64,000 nt of DNA from Parvibaculum sp. (GTDB lineage: Bacteria > Pseudomonadota > Alphaproteobacteria > Parvibaculales > Parvibaculaceae), in contig NZ_JAHBYN010000001.1 in NCBI RefSeq assembly GCF_019635935.1, forward strand, positions 2,443,532 through 2,507,531, written 5' to 3'. The notes below the pieces were generated by a model. It searched no databases. It saw only the letters and a program-made list of their open reading frames with translations, and had not been told where the DNA came from. Position 1 is the stretch's first letter. Each line of letters opens with the position of its first letter. Below, one piece after another: positions 29,740 to 39,284 of this stretch. The position numbers and the translations under genes were made by a program.

Positions 29740-30834
29740 TCAGGCAGCCGCCTCGCCGGTCGGATGCCCGCCTTCCATCGCCTGCAGCACGCGGATGTCG
29801 TCGAACACCGGAATGCCCGCTTCGTCGTACTTCTTGCGCGCCGTCGGCGTCAGCAGCCCGACACGCGCCAGCGCCGGCATCATCAGGTCCTTCAGCGCAT
29901 GCACCTGGCCGGGCGGCAGGTCGCGGGTGATGCCCGCTTCCTCGGCTTCCTTGAGGCCCTTGAAGAAGTCCTCGGCGTCGATGCCGCTATTCGCCAGCAC
30001 CTCCATGAAACCCGGGTCGACCTTGTTGGCGATCGTCCCGGCCGTCTGCGCCTTGACCAGAATGTTGACGGCCTGGAACGCGAACTCGGCAAGCTCCTCC
30101 AGATCGTCGGCATGCATCTTCTTGAACACCGGCCCGAGAAACACATGCCCGAACGAGACATGGCGGCTTTCGTCGCGCATCACGTTGAAGGTCAGTTGCT
30201 TCAGCAGCGGGCAGGTGGTGGTCCGGTACATGTTGTTGAAGGCGCCGAGCGCGAGCCCCTCGACGATCATGTTCATCCCGATCATCACCTTTTCGTAGCG
30301 GTCCGATTGCAGCGTCACGTCGATCAGCTGCTTCAGCCACGGTGACATCGGATAGATCAGCGCGATCTTGTCGCAATATTTCGAATAGACCTCCACATGC
30401 CGCGCTTCGTCCATCGTCTGCGTCGCGGCATAGAGCTTGGCGCCTTCGTCCGGCACCGAATGCGTCACGCAGGCCGCCGTCATCAGCGCACCCTGCTCGC
30501 CATGCAGGAATTGCGACAGAAGCTGCGCCGTCGAATGCGCGGTGAAGGTTTCCTGCTGCGACTTCGACAGCTTCTTGAAGAACGGCATCTTGTGATAGAT
30601 GTCGCTGTCATTGGCGATCAGCGGGCGCGAGGGGTCGACGACCGTGTCCCAGGGCAGCAGATCGTCGGAATCCCACTGGTTCTGCTTCGCCCGCTTGTAG
30701 AGATCCTCCACCTTGTCTTCCGAAAAGATGTAGTTGAACGTCCAGGCGATATCCATCGGGTTGCGGTAGATGTCGTCCGGCGTCATCGAAACTTTCCAGT
30801 CGCCTTTCGAGACGACCTTGGCATTGGCACTCAT
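29740..30834 (-). CDS. ferritin-like diiron protein, probable oxygenase component
   Basis: 364 aa from the ATG at 30834, which has a strong AGGAGGA. The helical core carries carboxylate/His metal motifs of the ferritin/ribonucleotide-reductase-like fold: HGEQGAL, then TMDEARHVEVYSKY, and MRDESRHVSFGH in the second half. The two (D/E)E(A/S)RHV repeats are the E-x2-H pairs of a dinuclear iron site. It is not a recognised NrdB and lacks the radical-tyrosine context I would need. A 2Fe-2S ferredoxin gene lies directly upstream on the same strand (79-bp gap), suggesting an electron donor for an O2-dependent hydroxylation or desaturation. Substrate unknown. Confidence 0.75.
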   Translation of the reverse strand: MSANAKVVSKGDWKVSMTPDDIYRNPMDIAWTFNYIFSEDKVEDLYKRAKQNQWDSDDLLPWDTVVDPSRPLIANDSDIYHKMPFFKKLSKSQQETFTAHSTAQLLSQFLHGEQGALMTAACVTHSVPDEGAKLYAATQTMDEARHVEVYSKYCDKIALIYPMSPWLKQLIDVTLQSDRYEKVMIGMNMIVEGLALGAFNNMYRTTTCPLLKQLTFNVMRDESRHVSFGHVFLGPVFKKMHADDLEELAEFAFQAVNILVKAQTAGTIANKVDPGFMEVLANSGIDAEDFFKGLKEAEEAGITRDLPPGQVHALKDLMMPALARVGLLTPTARKKYDEAGIPVFDDIRVLQAMEGGHPTGEAAA

Positions 30835-30913
30835 GGTCTTCCTCCTGAGTTGGCCGCTTGTTTTCTCTTCTGTGCGGCCGGTGGTTCCGGGTCTCGTTAG
30901 TGCTCCGTTTTCG

Positions 30914-31234
30914 CTAGTACTGGCGCGCGGGCGTCTTGACGACGAGCCCGTCGAGCGATGGTTCGACCTTGATCTGGCAGGAAAGCCGGCTGTTCGGCTG
31001 CACGTCGAAGGCGAAATCCAGCATGTCGCGCTCGAGCTCATCCATCGGATCGAGCTTTTCGAGCCAGCCCTCCTCGACATAGACATGACAGGTCGCGCAG
31101 GCGCCGGCGCCGCCGCAATCGCCCTCGATGCCGGGAATGGTGTAACGCACCGCGCCTTCCATCACCGACAACCCGTCGGCGACATCGACGCTGTGTTCCG
31201 TGCCGTTGAACTCGATATAGGTGACCTTCGTCAT
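30914..31234 (-). CDS. 2Fe-2S ferredoxin (adrenodoxin/bacterial type)
   Basis: 106 aa. The cluster ligands are the cysteines in [12 protein letters not shown] plus one in SRLSCQIK, the C-x5-C-x2-C ... C pattern of vertebrate/bacterial-type ferredoxins. AlkT-, P450- and dioxygenase-type electron chains use these. The start at 31234 gives the normal N terminus ([17 protein letters not shown]); the frame is open upstream but that part lacks ferredoxin character. It is first in a two-gene unit with the diiron protein. No ferredoxin reductase gene lies near, so a shared reductase would be needed. Confidence 0.93.
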   Translation of the reverse strand: MTKVTYIEFNGTEHSVDVADGLSVMEGAVRYTIPGIEGDCGGAGACATCHVYVEEGWLEKLDPMDELERDMLDFAFDVQPNSRLSCQIKVEPSLDGLVVKTPARQY

Positions 31235-31622
31235 GTCCTTCGCCGCTGCCGACCGTTTCCCGCCGGGCCCCGCCGGGGTCCGTATTGGGGTAATAACCCT
31301 AGAAAAAATGTACCTATTTTGAGCCGCCTGACGCCGCGACAAGGTGTCCGTTCCGGCCCCGCCGGGTGCGGCAGATCGTCCGGCCTGCATTGCTGCATCT
31401 GCGCGGAAAAATCTTGTGCGGGCGCGAAGAAATGCGCTCCGCCCGAACATCCGTGAACGGAGGAGAACGGCGGCGGCGCGGCGGGCGCCGGGCCGGAAAA
31501 CCCGTTAACCCTCAGCCATTTCAGGCTCGAAACCGGCTGTGTCGGAGCGCCGGGCTTTCCTGTATAGTCTCGGGCGGACGGTTCGCTGCGGGTTTGTGGC
31601 GTTGCAGAAAGTGTGGTGTCGG
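31235..31622. other. divergent intergenic region between ferredoxin and a small exported protein
   Basis: Nearly 390 bases without a convincing gene. An AT-rich patch near 31285-31320 (GGGGTAATAACCCT followed by AAAAAATG) is the likeliest promoter/operator area for the ferredoxin-diiron unit. The remainder shows no repeat or RNA fold that I recognise. Confidence 0.4.
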
Positions 31623-31967
31623 ATGATCGGAAACAAATGGGCCTGTGCCGGGGCCGGGTGGATGGCGGCCTTGTTGATCGTATTCGCGCCGCTTGCCGTG
31701 CAGGCCGACGACGAAGCGCCGCCGTCCGGCGGTTCCATCCTTTATGAAACCTCCGACCCGATCGATTCGCCGCCGGTCAATTTCCGTTCCGACTATGACG
31801 ACGCATACAACACGCAGGAAATGCACGACGCGGAAATGTATGCCGAGGAATATGAGCGCCGGCAGCGCGAAGAGAAAATCCGCAACCGCGAGCAGATCGA
31901 CAAGATCAACAACTTCACCAGCGGCGCCACGACCAGCAAGGGCATCACCGGCGGCCCCGGTTACTGA
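31623..31967 (+). CDS. small exported protein of unknown function
   Basis: 114 aa from the ATG at 31623; an upstream in-frame start at 31539 would add 28 residues and spoil the signal peptide. The N terminus is a clear Sec signal (WMAALLIVFAPLAVQA followed by DDEAPP). The mature part is short, acidic then helical and charged (MYAEEYERRQREEKIRNREQ), ending with a Gly/Ser/Thr-rich tail. No domain is recognised. It is convergent with tamB, 9 bp from it. Confidence 0.65.
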   Translation: MIGNKWACAGAGWMAALLIVFAPLAVQADDEAPPSGGSILYETSDPIDSPPVNFRSDYDDAYNTQEMHDAEMYAEEYERRQREEKIRNREQIDKINNFTSGATTSKGITGGPGY

Positions 31968-31976
31968 ACGGCCGCC

Positions 31977-34900
31977 TCAGTAGTCCCATTTCCAGTTGAT
32001 GCCCACATCGCCCGTTGCGTCCTGACCGACTTTCGTGTCGACGCTGATATTGTCGGTGAGGTCGATCTCGATCTTCACCGATGAATCGCTGGCCAGCGCG
32101 CCCTGCTCGACGCCGACGTAAAATCCCTCCCGCAAATATTTCCCCGCCGCCACCGTCGTGCCTCCCGAGGCGCCCTGGTCAACGCGCAACACATCGAGCC
32201 CGAGCGAGCGTTGCATCTGACCGAGCAGGCCGAAGCCGCCAATGCCGCCGGCGCCGGAAAGCTCGGCCGCCGTGTTGGCAAGCTGCGCCGCCTCGAGCGC
32301 GCTCAGCTCGCCGACACGCTTCTCGAACAATATGCGCGAGATGATTTCGTCTTGCGGCATCGGCGGTTGCGACCGCAACGTCACCGCCGGCGACGAGCCG
32401 CGCCCGCCCACAGCGACGGTCGCCTTGAAGTCGCCCCGCGTATAGTCGAGCGCGATGTCGATGTCCGGGTCGGGCGGCGTCTCGCCCCGGAAAGTCACCA
32501 GCCCGCGCGACAGCGTGAACGTTTTTCCGGCGAATTCCAGCGTGCCGCGCAGGCTGCGCAGCGTCCCCGTCACGCGCGGGTTCTCGGCCGGACCCGTCAC
32601 CTTCAGCTCGCCCGTCCACAGCGCATCGACGCCGCGCCCGGTCACTTGCGCGGGCGGATTGACGATGGCGAAGGCGAGGTCGAGTTCGGCCGGAAATGGC
32701 GCGGCATCCTCGACCGGCCGCGCGGCCGCCGCGCCGTCCGGTTCGTTCACCTCGATGACCGCAATATGCGGGACGCTGCCGGGCAGCCGCTCGGGAATGA
32801 CGAACAACGCATCGGTTGCGGTGAGCGCGCCCGAAAGTTTCAGCGGCGCGTCTTCCCTCGGTGGCAGGGCCGCGCCGGCAAGCACGAGATCGCCGGTCGC
32901 CGACAGCGTCAGGTCCTGCCGCCGCACGATCTGCATGTCGCTGAGCCGCGCGCGCACCGCCACGGCCTGCGCCGCCGTTGCCGCCAGCGTCAGCGTACCC
33001 TCCGATGTCAGCCGCCCGCCGCCGCCATCCCGCGCATCGAGCGTGAACCGCAACACCTCGCTACGCTCGCCCTCGATGCGCATGTCGAGATCGCGAAACA
33101 GGGTCCCGGTCGCGAAATTCTCGAATACGCCGTTCGTCAGCCGCGCCGTGCCCGAAAACACCGGCGCCGAAATATCACCGCTCGCGGCAAGTGCAACCGT
33201 GGCGTCGCCCGCGAGCCTTTGCCCGGGCAGATCGGCCAGCGCCATCAGCGACGCCATCGGCCCGCGCCAGTTGAGATCGCCCTCCACCGCGCCGCGCGCC
33301 GGCAGCACCGGCCAGGCGCCGCCCGGATCGCGCACCAGCGGCAGCGACGCATTGAGCACGAACGGTTCTTCCGACACGCCATGCGCCAGCGCCTTCACCG
33401 TCAGGCGCTTCTGCGCCCAGCGCCCGTCCAGCGTCGCGCCGAAAGCGGGCTGCATGTCGAGATCGGCGTCCGACAGCCGCACATCCGTGAAGCGAAGCGC
33501 CACCTCGCCTTGTTCGCGCGCGGTGTCGAGCGTCGCCGTGCCGGACATCGATCCCCCGGCCGCGTCGAGCGGCAGCAGCGGCGTCAGCAGCGCCAGCGGA
33601 AAGGCATCGGCCTCGAATGAAACGCGCGCGGCGCGCGGGCCTTGCGTCAGCGCCATCGTCAGCGCGCCGGGTCCCGCGGGGCTCGTGAAGGCAAGCGCCA
33701 GCCGCTCGATGACGATGCCGCCTTCCGGCAACGCAATCGCCGTCGGCTCGGCAAGCGTCAGGCCGGTCTCGCCGATCGATGCGCTCAGCCGGTCGAGCGC
33801 CAGCCTCTCGCCGCGCCACGCCCCGTCAAAGGAAAGCGCCACCGGCTCGCTGCGCAGCGACAGCCTTTCGCCGGTGAGCGACACGGCAAGCGCGACATTG
33901 TCGAGCGGTCCGCGCGCGCTTGCGGAAATTTCGTTGAACTGCGTGTTGCCGGCCGCCCCGCCTTCCGCGACGAGCCGCGCATCCAGTGTTGCCGCACCGC
34001 CGATGTCGCTGAGCGCCGCTTCGACCGCAACCCCGTCCAGCGTCAGCACCTCGTCGAGTTCGATGGCGACGCGCCGCGCCGAGAGTGTCGCCCGCGCGTC
34101 CTGCCGTCCCCGCACATCGCCGAGCGTCAGCGCGATGTCGCCGCGCCCGGCAAGCGCAATCCCGGCGAGCCTGCCCAGCGGTTCCAGTGCGATGCGCCGC
34201 CCCGAGATTTGACCGTCGGCGATCCAGTCCGGCGACAGCGCCACAGCGCCGGTCAGCGTCGCGCCGAAAATGCTGGCCTCGATTTTCTCGAAACGCGCGC
34301 CGCCCTCGGCCGGCAGCGTCACCGGTGTTGCGATCGTGGCGCGTCCGTCCGCACCGTCGAGCCGGAGCGCCGCCGTCCCCGTTCCGCCCTGCACCAGTGT
34401 GGCGTCGAGCACCCCACGCGCGATGTCGATGCCGCCCGCCGCGCCGTCGTTGAGTTCGGCCGTCAATGTCAGGCTTGCCGCGTCGCGCCGCCCGCCCAGT
34501 GTCGCCGATGCGGCCAGCGCGCCGCGAAGATCCTCGCCCGCGAGGTCGGCGATCTCGGCAACCGTCAACGACGCCGCCCCGTCGATCTCGCCGCCCGCCG
34601 TCATGGAAAACCGGCCGTCGAGTTTGAGCCCGCCCGCCGCCGCATCGAGATCGGCGATCGACAGCGCACCCGCTTCGTTGAAACCAGCACCCGCCGTCGC
34701 CGTCACACCCCCGGCGAGAAGCCGGTCGAGGCCCGCATCGCCGGTCTCGATGGGCCCCGTCCGCAGTGCGATCTCGCCGCTGCCCGCGCCGTCGCCGAAT
34801 TGGAGCGATGTCAGCGTCGCTTCGGCCGTGCCGCGCATCGGCTGCCCGATCGCACGGCCGAACGGCGCAAGGTCGGAAATCGCCGCCTCGACATCGCCGG

Positions 34901-36167
34901 CGATATGCGTCGCGCCGCTCCCCATGTCGATCCGCGCCGTGCCGGTGAATTTCGCCTCGCCGCCAAGCGCGGTCAGCGCCGCTTCGTCGATGATGGCGGC
35001 GTCGCCCGCCTTGCCGATCCGACCGCTTAAACGCCAGCCGGCGGTGCCGAGGGTTTCCGTGCCGGAAATTTCGAGCAACGGTTCGAGCCCGGCCGCCGTC
35101 CCCGCCGCCTCGACCGCGTAGTCGGCGGCGCCCCGTGTCGCCGTCGCCGTACCACTGACCTTGATCGTGCCGGCTTCGAGCGCCGCATCCTCGATGCGAT
35201 AGACGTCGCGTCCGCTCTGCGTCAGCCTTCCGCTGACGCGCGCTTGCTCCGGCGCGCCGAGAAACGACAGCTCGCGCGCCATCGTCGTTCCTTGCGCCGC
35301 CAGCCGAAGGTTGAGATTGACCCGCTCGCCGAATGCGCCATGCATGTCGCCGTCGAGCCGCAGCGCGCGCCCCGCGTCGATTTTCAGCGCCCCGGTCATC
35401 AGCCCCGCAAGACTCTGCCCCTCCACCTCCGCCGTCACGGCGTCGGCCCCGTCGAGCCCCGCCAGCCGCGCCACGATGCCCCGTTGTCCGGCTGCGCCAT
35501 CCGTAAGGCTGAGGTTGAACGTGCCGCGCTCCGGCCCGGCGTGGTAGCGCAGCGCCGCCTCGATCCGCCCCTGCACCTCGCCCCGCCGCACCGCCTCGAT
35601 GGCAATGTCCGTCCGGCCGAATGTGTAGAGCGCATGGCCCGCCGCATCGAAGGCGATCTCCTCGCCGGTCAGCGCTTCGCCCAGCAGCATGTCGCGCAGC
35701 GTGAAAGCTTCGAGGTCGAGCGCCAGCGGCAGGACCGGCATCTCCGGCAGCACGAAAATATCGATATCGGCGTCGTCTTCCGCGTCGCCTTCCGGCACCC
35801 GCAACAGGCGCAACCCCTCGATGTCGAGCCGCGTCACATGCAGCGTGCCGCGCCACAGCGCCAGCGGCCGCCAGTCAATTTCGGCCGAGGCGAGCGTCGC
35901 CCATGTGCCCGCCGCATCGCCGATGGAGAGATCGCTGAGCCGCAGCGTTCCCGGCCACACGCCGTCGATGCCGCCGATCTCGATCTCGGTGTCGCCGGTC
36001 CGCGCCGCCGCGAGCGCCGCCTCCAGCACCGCCTCGCGCACCGGCGCGATGTTGATGAGACCGACGACGGCGGCAACGCCGGCAAGCATAAGCCCCGCTG
36101 CCAGCAGCAAGGCGGCGAAGACGCGGCGCAGCAGCACGATGCCGATATGTGTTTTTTCCGGCGCCAT
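31977..36167 (-). CDS. tamB: translocation and assembly module protein TamB (AsmA-like, DUF490)
   Basis: 1396 aa, a very long periplasmic protein anchored in the inner membrane by one N-terminal helix (VFAALLLAAGLMLAGVAAVV, about residues 16-36). TamB-type proteins form a hydrophobic groove linking the inner membrane to the outer-membrane partner TamA and move lipids or autotransporters. Most of the chain is repetitive beta-strand sequence. The C-terminal DUF490 domain is visible (DIDIALDYTRGDFKATVAVGG, then SRILFEKRVGELSALEAAQLA and the last residues NWKWDY). Its start overlaps the tamA stop as TGATG, so translation is coupled. Confidence 0.93.
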   Translation of the reverse strand: MAPEKTHIGIVLLRRVFAALLLAAGLMLAGVAAVVGLINIAPVREAVLEAALAAARTGDTEIEIGGIDGVWPGTLRLSDLSIGDAAGTWATLASAEIDWRPLALWRGTLHVTRLDIEGLRLLRVPEGDAEDDADIDIFVLPEMPVLPLALDLEAFTLRDMLLGEALTGEEIAFDAAGHALYTFGRTDIAIEAVRRGEVQGRIEAALRYHAGPERGTFNLSLTDGAAGQRGIVARLAGLDGADAVTAEVEGQSLAGLMTGALKIDAGRALRLDGDMHGAFGERVNLNLRLAAQGTTMARELSFLGAPEQARVSGRLTQSGRDVYRIEDAALEAGTIKVSGTATATRGAADYAVEAAGTAAGLEPLLEISGTETLGTAGWRLSGRIGKAGDAAIIDEAALTALGGEAKFTGTARIDMGSGATHIAGDVEAAISDLAPFGRAIGQPMRGTAEATLTSLQFGDGAGSGEIALRTGPIETGDAGLDRLLAGGVTATAGAGFNEAGALSIADLDAAAGGLKLDGRFSMTAGGEIDGAASLTVAEIADLAGEDLRGALAASATLGGRRDAASLTLTAELNDGAAGGIDIARGVLDATLVQGGTGTAALRLDGADGRATIATPVTLPAEGGARFEKIEASIFGATLTGAVALSPDWIADGQISGRRIALEPLGRLAGIALAGRGDIALTLGDVRGRQDARATLSARRVAIELDEVLTLDGVAVEAALSDIGGAATLDARLVAEGGAAGNTQFNEISASARGPLDNVALAVSLTGERLSLRSEPVALSFDGAWRGERLALDRLSASIGETGLTLAEPTAIALPEGGIVIERLALAFTSPAGPGALTMALTQGPRAARVSFEADAFPLALLTPLLPLDAAGGSMSGTATLDTAREQGEVALRFTDVRLSDADLDMQPAFGATLDGRWAQKRLTVKALAHGVSEEPFVLNASLPLVRDPGGAWPVLPARGAVEGDLNWRGPMASLMALADLPGQRLAGDATVALAASGDISAPVFSGTARLTNGVFENFATGTLFRDLDMRIEGERSEVLRFTLDARDGGGGRLTSEGTLTLAATAAQAVAVRARLSDMQIVRRQDLTLSATGDLVLAGAALPPREDAPLKLSGALTATDALFVIPERLPGSVPHIAVIEVNEPDGAAAARPVEDAAPFPAELDLAFAIVNPPAQVTGRGVDALWTGELKVTGPAENPRVTGTLRSLRGTLEFAGKTFTLSRGLVTFRGETPPDPDIDIALDYTRGDFKATVAVGGRGSSPAVTLRSQPPMPQDEIISRILFEKRVGELSALEAAQLANTAAELSGAGGIGGFGLLGQMQRSLGLDVLRVDQGASGGTTVAAGKYLREGFYVGVEQGALASDSSVKIEIDLTDNISVDTKVGQDATGDVGINWKWDY

Positions 36168-38047
36168 CAGAAAGCCTGCCCCAGCGATACATAGATCTGG
36201 AAAGCGTCGTCGATGCCGCGCCGCCGGTCCAGCGGCACCGCGACGTCGAGGCGCACCGGCCCGATGGGCGTGTAGTAGCGCAAGCCCGCCCCCGCGCCCC
36301 ACAACAGGCTGCCGTCGAAGCCCGGCAAGGTGTCGTCATAAGCCTTGCCGCCATCGACAAAGGCGACGACGCCGATCGTCTCCGTCGCGCGGAAGCGCGC
36401 CTCGACGCCGGCCTCGATGACCGACAACCCGCCGAGCGGGTTGCCTGCCGCGTCGACAGGCCCCGCCATTTGGTAACTATAGCCGCGCACCGAACCGCCG
36501 CCGCCCGCATAGAAGCGCGTCGAACCCGGCACATCGGTTGTCGCATCGGCGACGAGGGAGCCGTAGCGTCCGCGCACCGCCAGCGTCAATGCCTCGGCAA
36601 GTCCGAAATAGGTGGCGCCGGTGGTCTCGAAGCGCAGGAATGTGGTGGCGCTCCGGTCGGCGCCGCCGAAAAAGGGCGTCGCGGCCGCCGTCGCGCGCAC
36701 GCCCTTGCGCGGATCCAGCAGGTCGTCCGCGCTGTCGTAGCGCAACACCACGGGCAGACCGAAAAGCTGATAGTCGGTCCGCCCCGTCGTGTCTTCCGTC
36801 TCGGTCAGCTCGAACGACACGCCCGCACTTCCCGTCAGCCGTTCGCCCAGCCGCCGTTCCAGCGATGCGGCGGTTCGCAGCCGGTATTCGTCATAGGCAT
36901 CCGTGGTCGCATTGGCGATTTCGGCGCTGATGAGCAGGCTCTGGTCGTCGCGCAGGAAATGCGGCTTGCGAAACTCCGCCGTCGCCTTCTGCTCGATCTG
37001 CGCAATGGCAAGGCCGAGCGTCAGCTTCTCGGCCGCGCCGAAGAGATTGCGGTGTTCCCAGCTGCCGCGAACGCCGGCGCCCTCGCTCGACGCCCAGCTC
37101 GCACCGAGGCGCACCGTGCGCGCCGGGCGTTCGGTCAGTTCGATCTCCTGCGGCGCCGTGCCGTCCGCCGCGCGCTCACCCGCCGCCACCGCCACGCTCT
37201 CGAAAAGCCCCGTGCCCCGCAGCGCTTCCATCGTCGCATCGACGGCGCTGCGATCGTAGACCGCGCCGGGCTCGATCTTCGACAGCGCGCGCACATAATC
37301 CGCCTTCGTCCGCCCGCCTTCATTGCGCACCAGCACCGGTCCGAAAATCATCTTCGGCCCGGCCTCGATGTCGAGTGTCACATCCGCCTGATGCGACGAC
37401 AGGTCCACGACGACGCGCCGGTTGGCGAGCTTTGCTTCCGGATAGCCGTGATCGGTGAGGTGTCGCACGGCGGCATTCGTCAGGTCGATGATGCGCTGGG
37501 CGCGCGCCGCGCGTTCCGGTTGCAGGCCGAGCGCCGCCCCGTCCTGCGGCAGCCCGTCCGCGCCGTCCGGCAGATCGGGATAGACGATCGCAAAGCTGCG
37601 GATCATCGCGCGCTGTCCGGTGACGACATGATAGATGACCTCGAAGCCGCCGCCCGCCGCCTCGCGCACCGAAACCTCGACGCGGCCGTTGTAGTAGGCT
37701 TCCGAACGCAGCACCTCGACAAGCCGCCGGCTGTCGTCCTGCGCGCGCCGCCTGAGCTGCGCCATCGTTGTCGGCGGCGGCGGCGCATCGGGCAGGTCGA
37801 CGCCGAGCTGCCTTGCGTCTTCGAGCATCTCCCGCATCTCGTCCGGGATGCGCCGCCCCGTCACCCGCGTCGTGAAGTCGAGCGCCGTCTGCGGCCGGTC
37901 CCAGGAGCGCGGGGTTGAAGGCGTCGTCGCGCTCTCCGCCGGCGCCTCGGCCGCGCGCGCATGCTCCGGCGCTGCCGGCACAAGAAGCGCCGCCAGCACC
38001 ACAAGCGCGGCCGCGCGCCATCGTCCCGGCGCGCCCATCACCCGCAT
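36167..38047 (-). CDS. tamA: outer-membrane assembly factor TamA (Omp85/BamA superfamily)
   Basis: 626 aa from the ATG at 38047, preceded by GGAGCGAGA. It has a signal peptide (AAALVVLAALLVPAAPEHARA), then POTRA-like domains (about residues 75-320, e.g. VEVLRSEAYYNGRVEVSV and GLFESVAVAAG), and a C-terminal 16-strand barrel. The lid-lock motif of Omp85 proteins appears as GGGSVRGYSYQMAGP, and the last residues (QIYVSLGQAF) end in Phe, the usual outer-membrane signal. Length and the direct link to tamB separate it from BamA. The pair is transcribed away from a small membrane protein gene. Confidence 0.93.
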   Translation of the reverse strand: MRVMGAPGRWRAAALVVLAALLVPAAPEHARAAEAPAESATTPSTPRSWDRPQTALDFTTRVTGRRIPDEMREMLEDARQLGVDLPDAPPPPTTMAQLRRRAQDDSRRLVEVLRSEAYYNGRVEVSVREAAGGGFEVIYHVVTGQRAMIRSFAIVYPDLPDGADGLPQDGAALGLQPERAARAQRIIDLTNAAVRHLTDHGYPEAKLANRRVVVDLSSHQADVTLDIEAGPKMIFGPVLVRNEGGRTKADYVRALSKIEPGAVYDRSAVDATMEALRGTGLFESVAVAAGERAADGTAPQEIELTERPARTVRLGASWASSEGAGVRGSWEHRNLFGAAEKLTLGLAIAQIEQKATAEFRKPHFLRDDQSLLISAEIANATTDAYDEYRLRTAASLERRLGERLTGSAGVSFELTETEDTTGRTDYQLFGLPVVLRYDSADDLLDPRKGVRATAAATPFFGGADRSATTFLRFETTGATYFGLAEALTLAVRGRYGSLVADATTDVPGSTRFYAGGGGSVRGYSYQMAGPVDAAGNPLGGLSVIEAGVEARFRATETIGVVAFVDGGKAYDDTLPGFDGSLLWGAGAGLRYYTPIGPVRLDVAVPLDRRRGIDDAFQIYVSLGQAF

Positions 38048-38182
38048 TCTCGCTCCGCCGCGGCGCCGCGCCCGCCCGCTCTCATCGCAAAACTCCACTT
38101 CCTGCAAGCCCGCGCCGCCGCCCGCCATCATTCCCATGCGCCCCAAGGCGCCATAATGGCAGAAAATGGCGGCAAGGGGGGC

Positions 38183-38518
38183 ATGGATGCCGGTGGAAGC
38201 AGCGCCGGCGTCGCACTGGCGAAGAGGCCCGCGATAGGCGACACTGTTCCCGCGCCCGCCGGCAAAGTGCGGCGGCGCGAGGGGGGATCACATGGGAGAC
38301 TGTTCGAAATGATCACGCGCGTCCTTCGGCCGCTGCTGACGATCCTGGTGACAGTCGCGGGCCTCGCCTTCATCGCCTCGGTCTTCTCGGTCGATGCCCG
38401 CGAGGCGATCGAGGAGGCGCTGCCGGTCTGGGAGCAAACGCGGCCCGCCGAGGATACGGTGCGCGAATGGCTGGGCCTCCCCGAAAGAAGGCGCGGCTGG
38501 TGGCCTTTCGGCGATTGA
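38183..38518 (+). CDS. small single-pass membrane protein (hypothetical)
   Basis: About 111 aa from the ATG at 38183, which follows AAGGGGGG. Alternative starts are 38156 and 38309, the latter giving a 69-residue protein starting MITRVLRPLL. There is one membrane helix (LLTILVTVAGLAFIASVF) and then a short soluble tail with WLGLPERRRGWWPFGD. No known family. It is divergent from tamA and lies 67 bp before a TetR gene on the same strand. Confidence 0.5.
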   Translation: MDAGGSSAGVALAKRPAIGDTVPAPAGKVRRREGGSHGRLFEMITRVLRPLLTILVTVAGLAFIASVFSVDAREAIEEALPVWEQTRPAEDTVREWLGLPERRRGWWPFGD

Positions 38519-38560
38519 GCAATATGGGGCAGGGCAATGCGCGCCGCCCCTTGCCCTCCA

Positions 38561-38575
38561 TAATGTCCTTCATTA
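38561..38575. promoter_or_regulatory. candidate operator TAATG-N5-CATTA before the TetR gene
   Basis: A 15-bp perfect inverted repeat, TAATGTCCTTCATTA, centred 18 bp upstream of the TetR start at 38586. Its position fits autoregulation. Confidence 0.45.
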
Positions 38576-38585
38576 CGCTACCGGT

Positions 38586-39272
38586 ATGAGCGAACTTGAA
38601 TCCCCGGAGAGGACTTCCCGGCGTGGCGACACGCGGGCGCGCCTGATGGCGGCCGCCGAGCGCCTGTTCGGCGCGCGCGGCCTGCATGGCGTCACCTTGA
38701 AGGAGATCAACGCGGCGGCCGGCCAGCGCAACGAGTCCGCGCTGCATTATCATTTCGGCTCCAAGAAGCGTCTGGTCGAGGCCATTCTCGACGCCCGTGT
38801 CGGCGCCATCGACAAGCGCCGGGTCGAGCGCATCGAGGCGCTGGTCGCGGCCGGCGGGGCAGGCGACCTCCCGGCGATCCTGCGCGCCACCTTCGAGCCC
38901 CTGACAAGCCTTCTCGACACCGAAGAGGGTGTGCGCTTTGTGCGTTTCGCCGCACAGGTGCTCAACGATCCCGATTTCGACCTGCCGACCGTCGCGCTCC
39001 GCAGCGGCTTTGAGGGCATTTCGCGCGCCAACGCACTCATCGGTTCCGTGCTCGCCGACCTCCCGCCCGAAATCGCGGTGCAGCGCCAGCGCCTGATGGT
39101 CGAAATGGCGCTGACCTCGCTCGCCATCTGGACGCGCCGCGGCGACGCAACGACAAACACCGCCGCCCGCACCTTCTTCACCGCCTCCCTCTTCGACGCG
39201 ATGGCCGCCGCGCTGACCGCGCCCGTCTCGGCCGAAACGCTGGCCGCGCTGAGGGAAGCCTCCAAAGGCTGA
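38586..39272 (+). CDS. TetR-family transcriptional regulator
   Basis: 228 aa. The helix-turn-helix is VTLKEINAAAGQRNESALHYHFGSKKRLVEAIL; the ALHYHFGSK ending is characteristic. The long C-terminal domain (about residues 85-228) is of the TetR_C type seen in large regulators of lipid catabolism. A palindrome lies in its own promoter. It is convergent with the alpha/beta hydrolase gene, 12 bp between stops, so its other targets are not obvious. Confidence 0.88.
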   Translation: MSELESPERTSRRGDTRARLMAAAERLFGARGLHGVTLKEINAAAGQRNESALHYHFGSKKRLVEAILDARVGAIDKRRVERIEALVAAGGAGDLPAILRATFEPLTSLLDTEEGVRFVRFAAQVLNDPDFDLPTVALRSGFEGISRANALIGSVLADLPPEIAVQRQRLMVEMALTSLAIWTRRGDATTNTAARTFFTASLFDAMAAALTAPVSAETLAALREASKG

Positions 39273-39284
39273 CGCGGCGCCCGG

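Noticed and set aside
31260..31320. GGGGTAATAACCCT as a firm operator for the ferredoxin gene
   Set aside because: The symmetrical arms are only 4 bp, there is no second copy and no regulator gene adjacent, so it is mentioned only as a possible promoter area.
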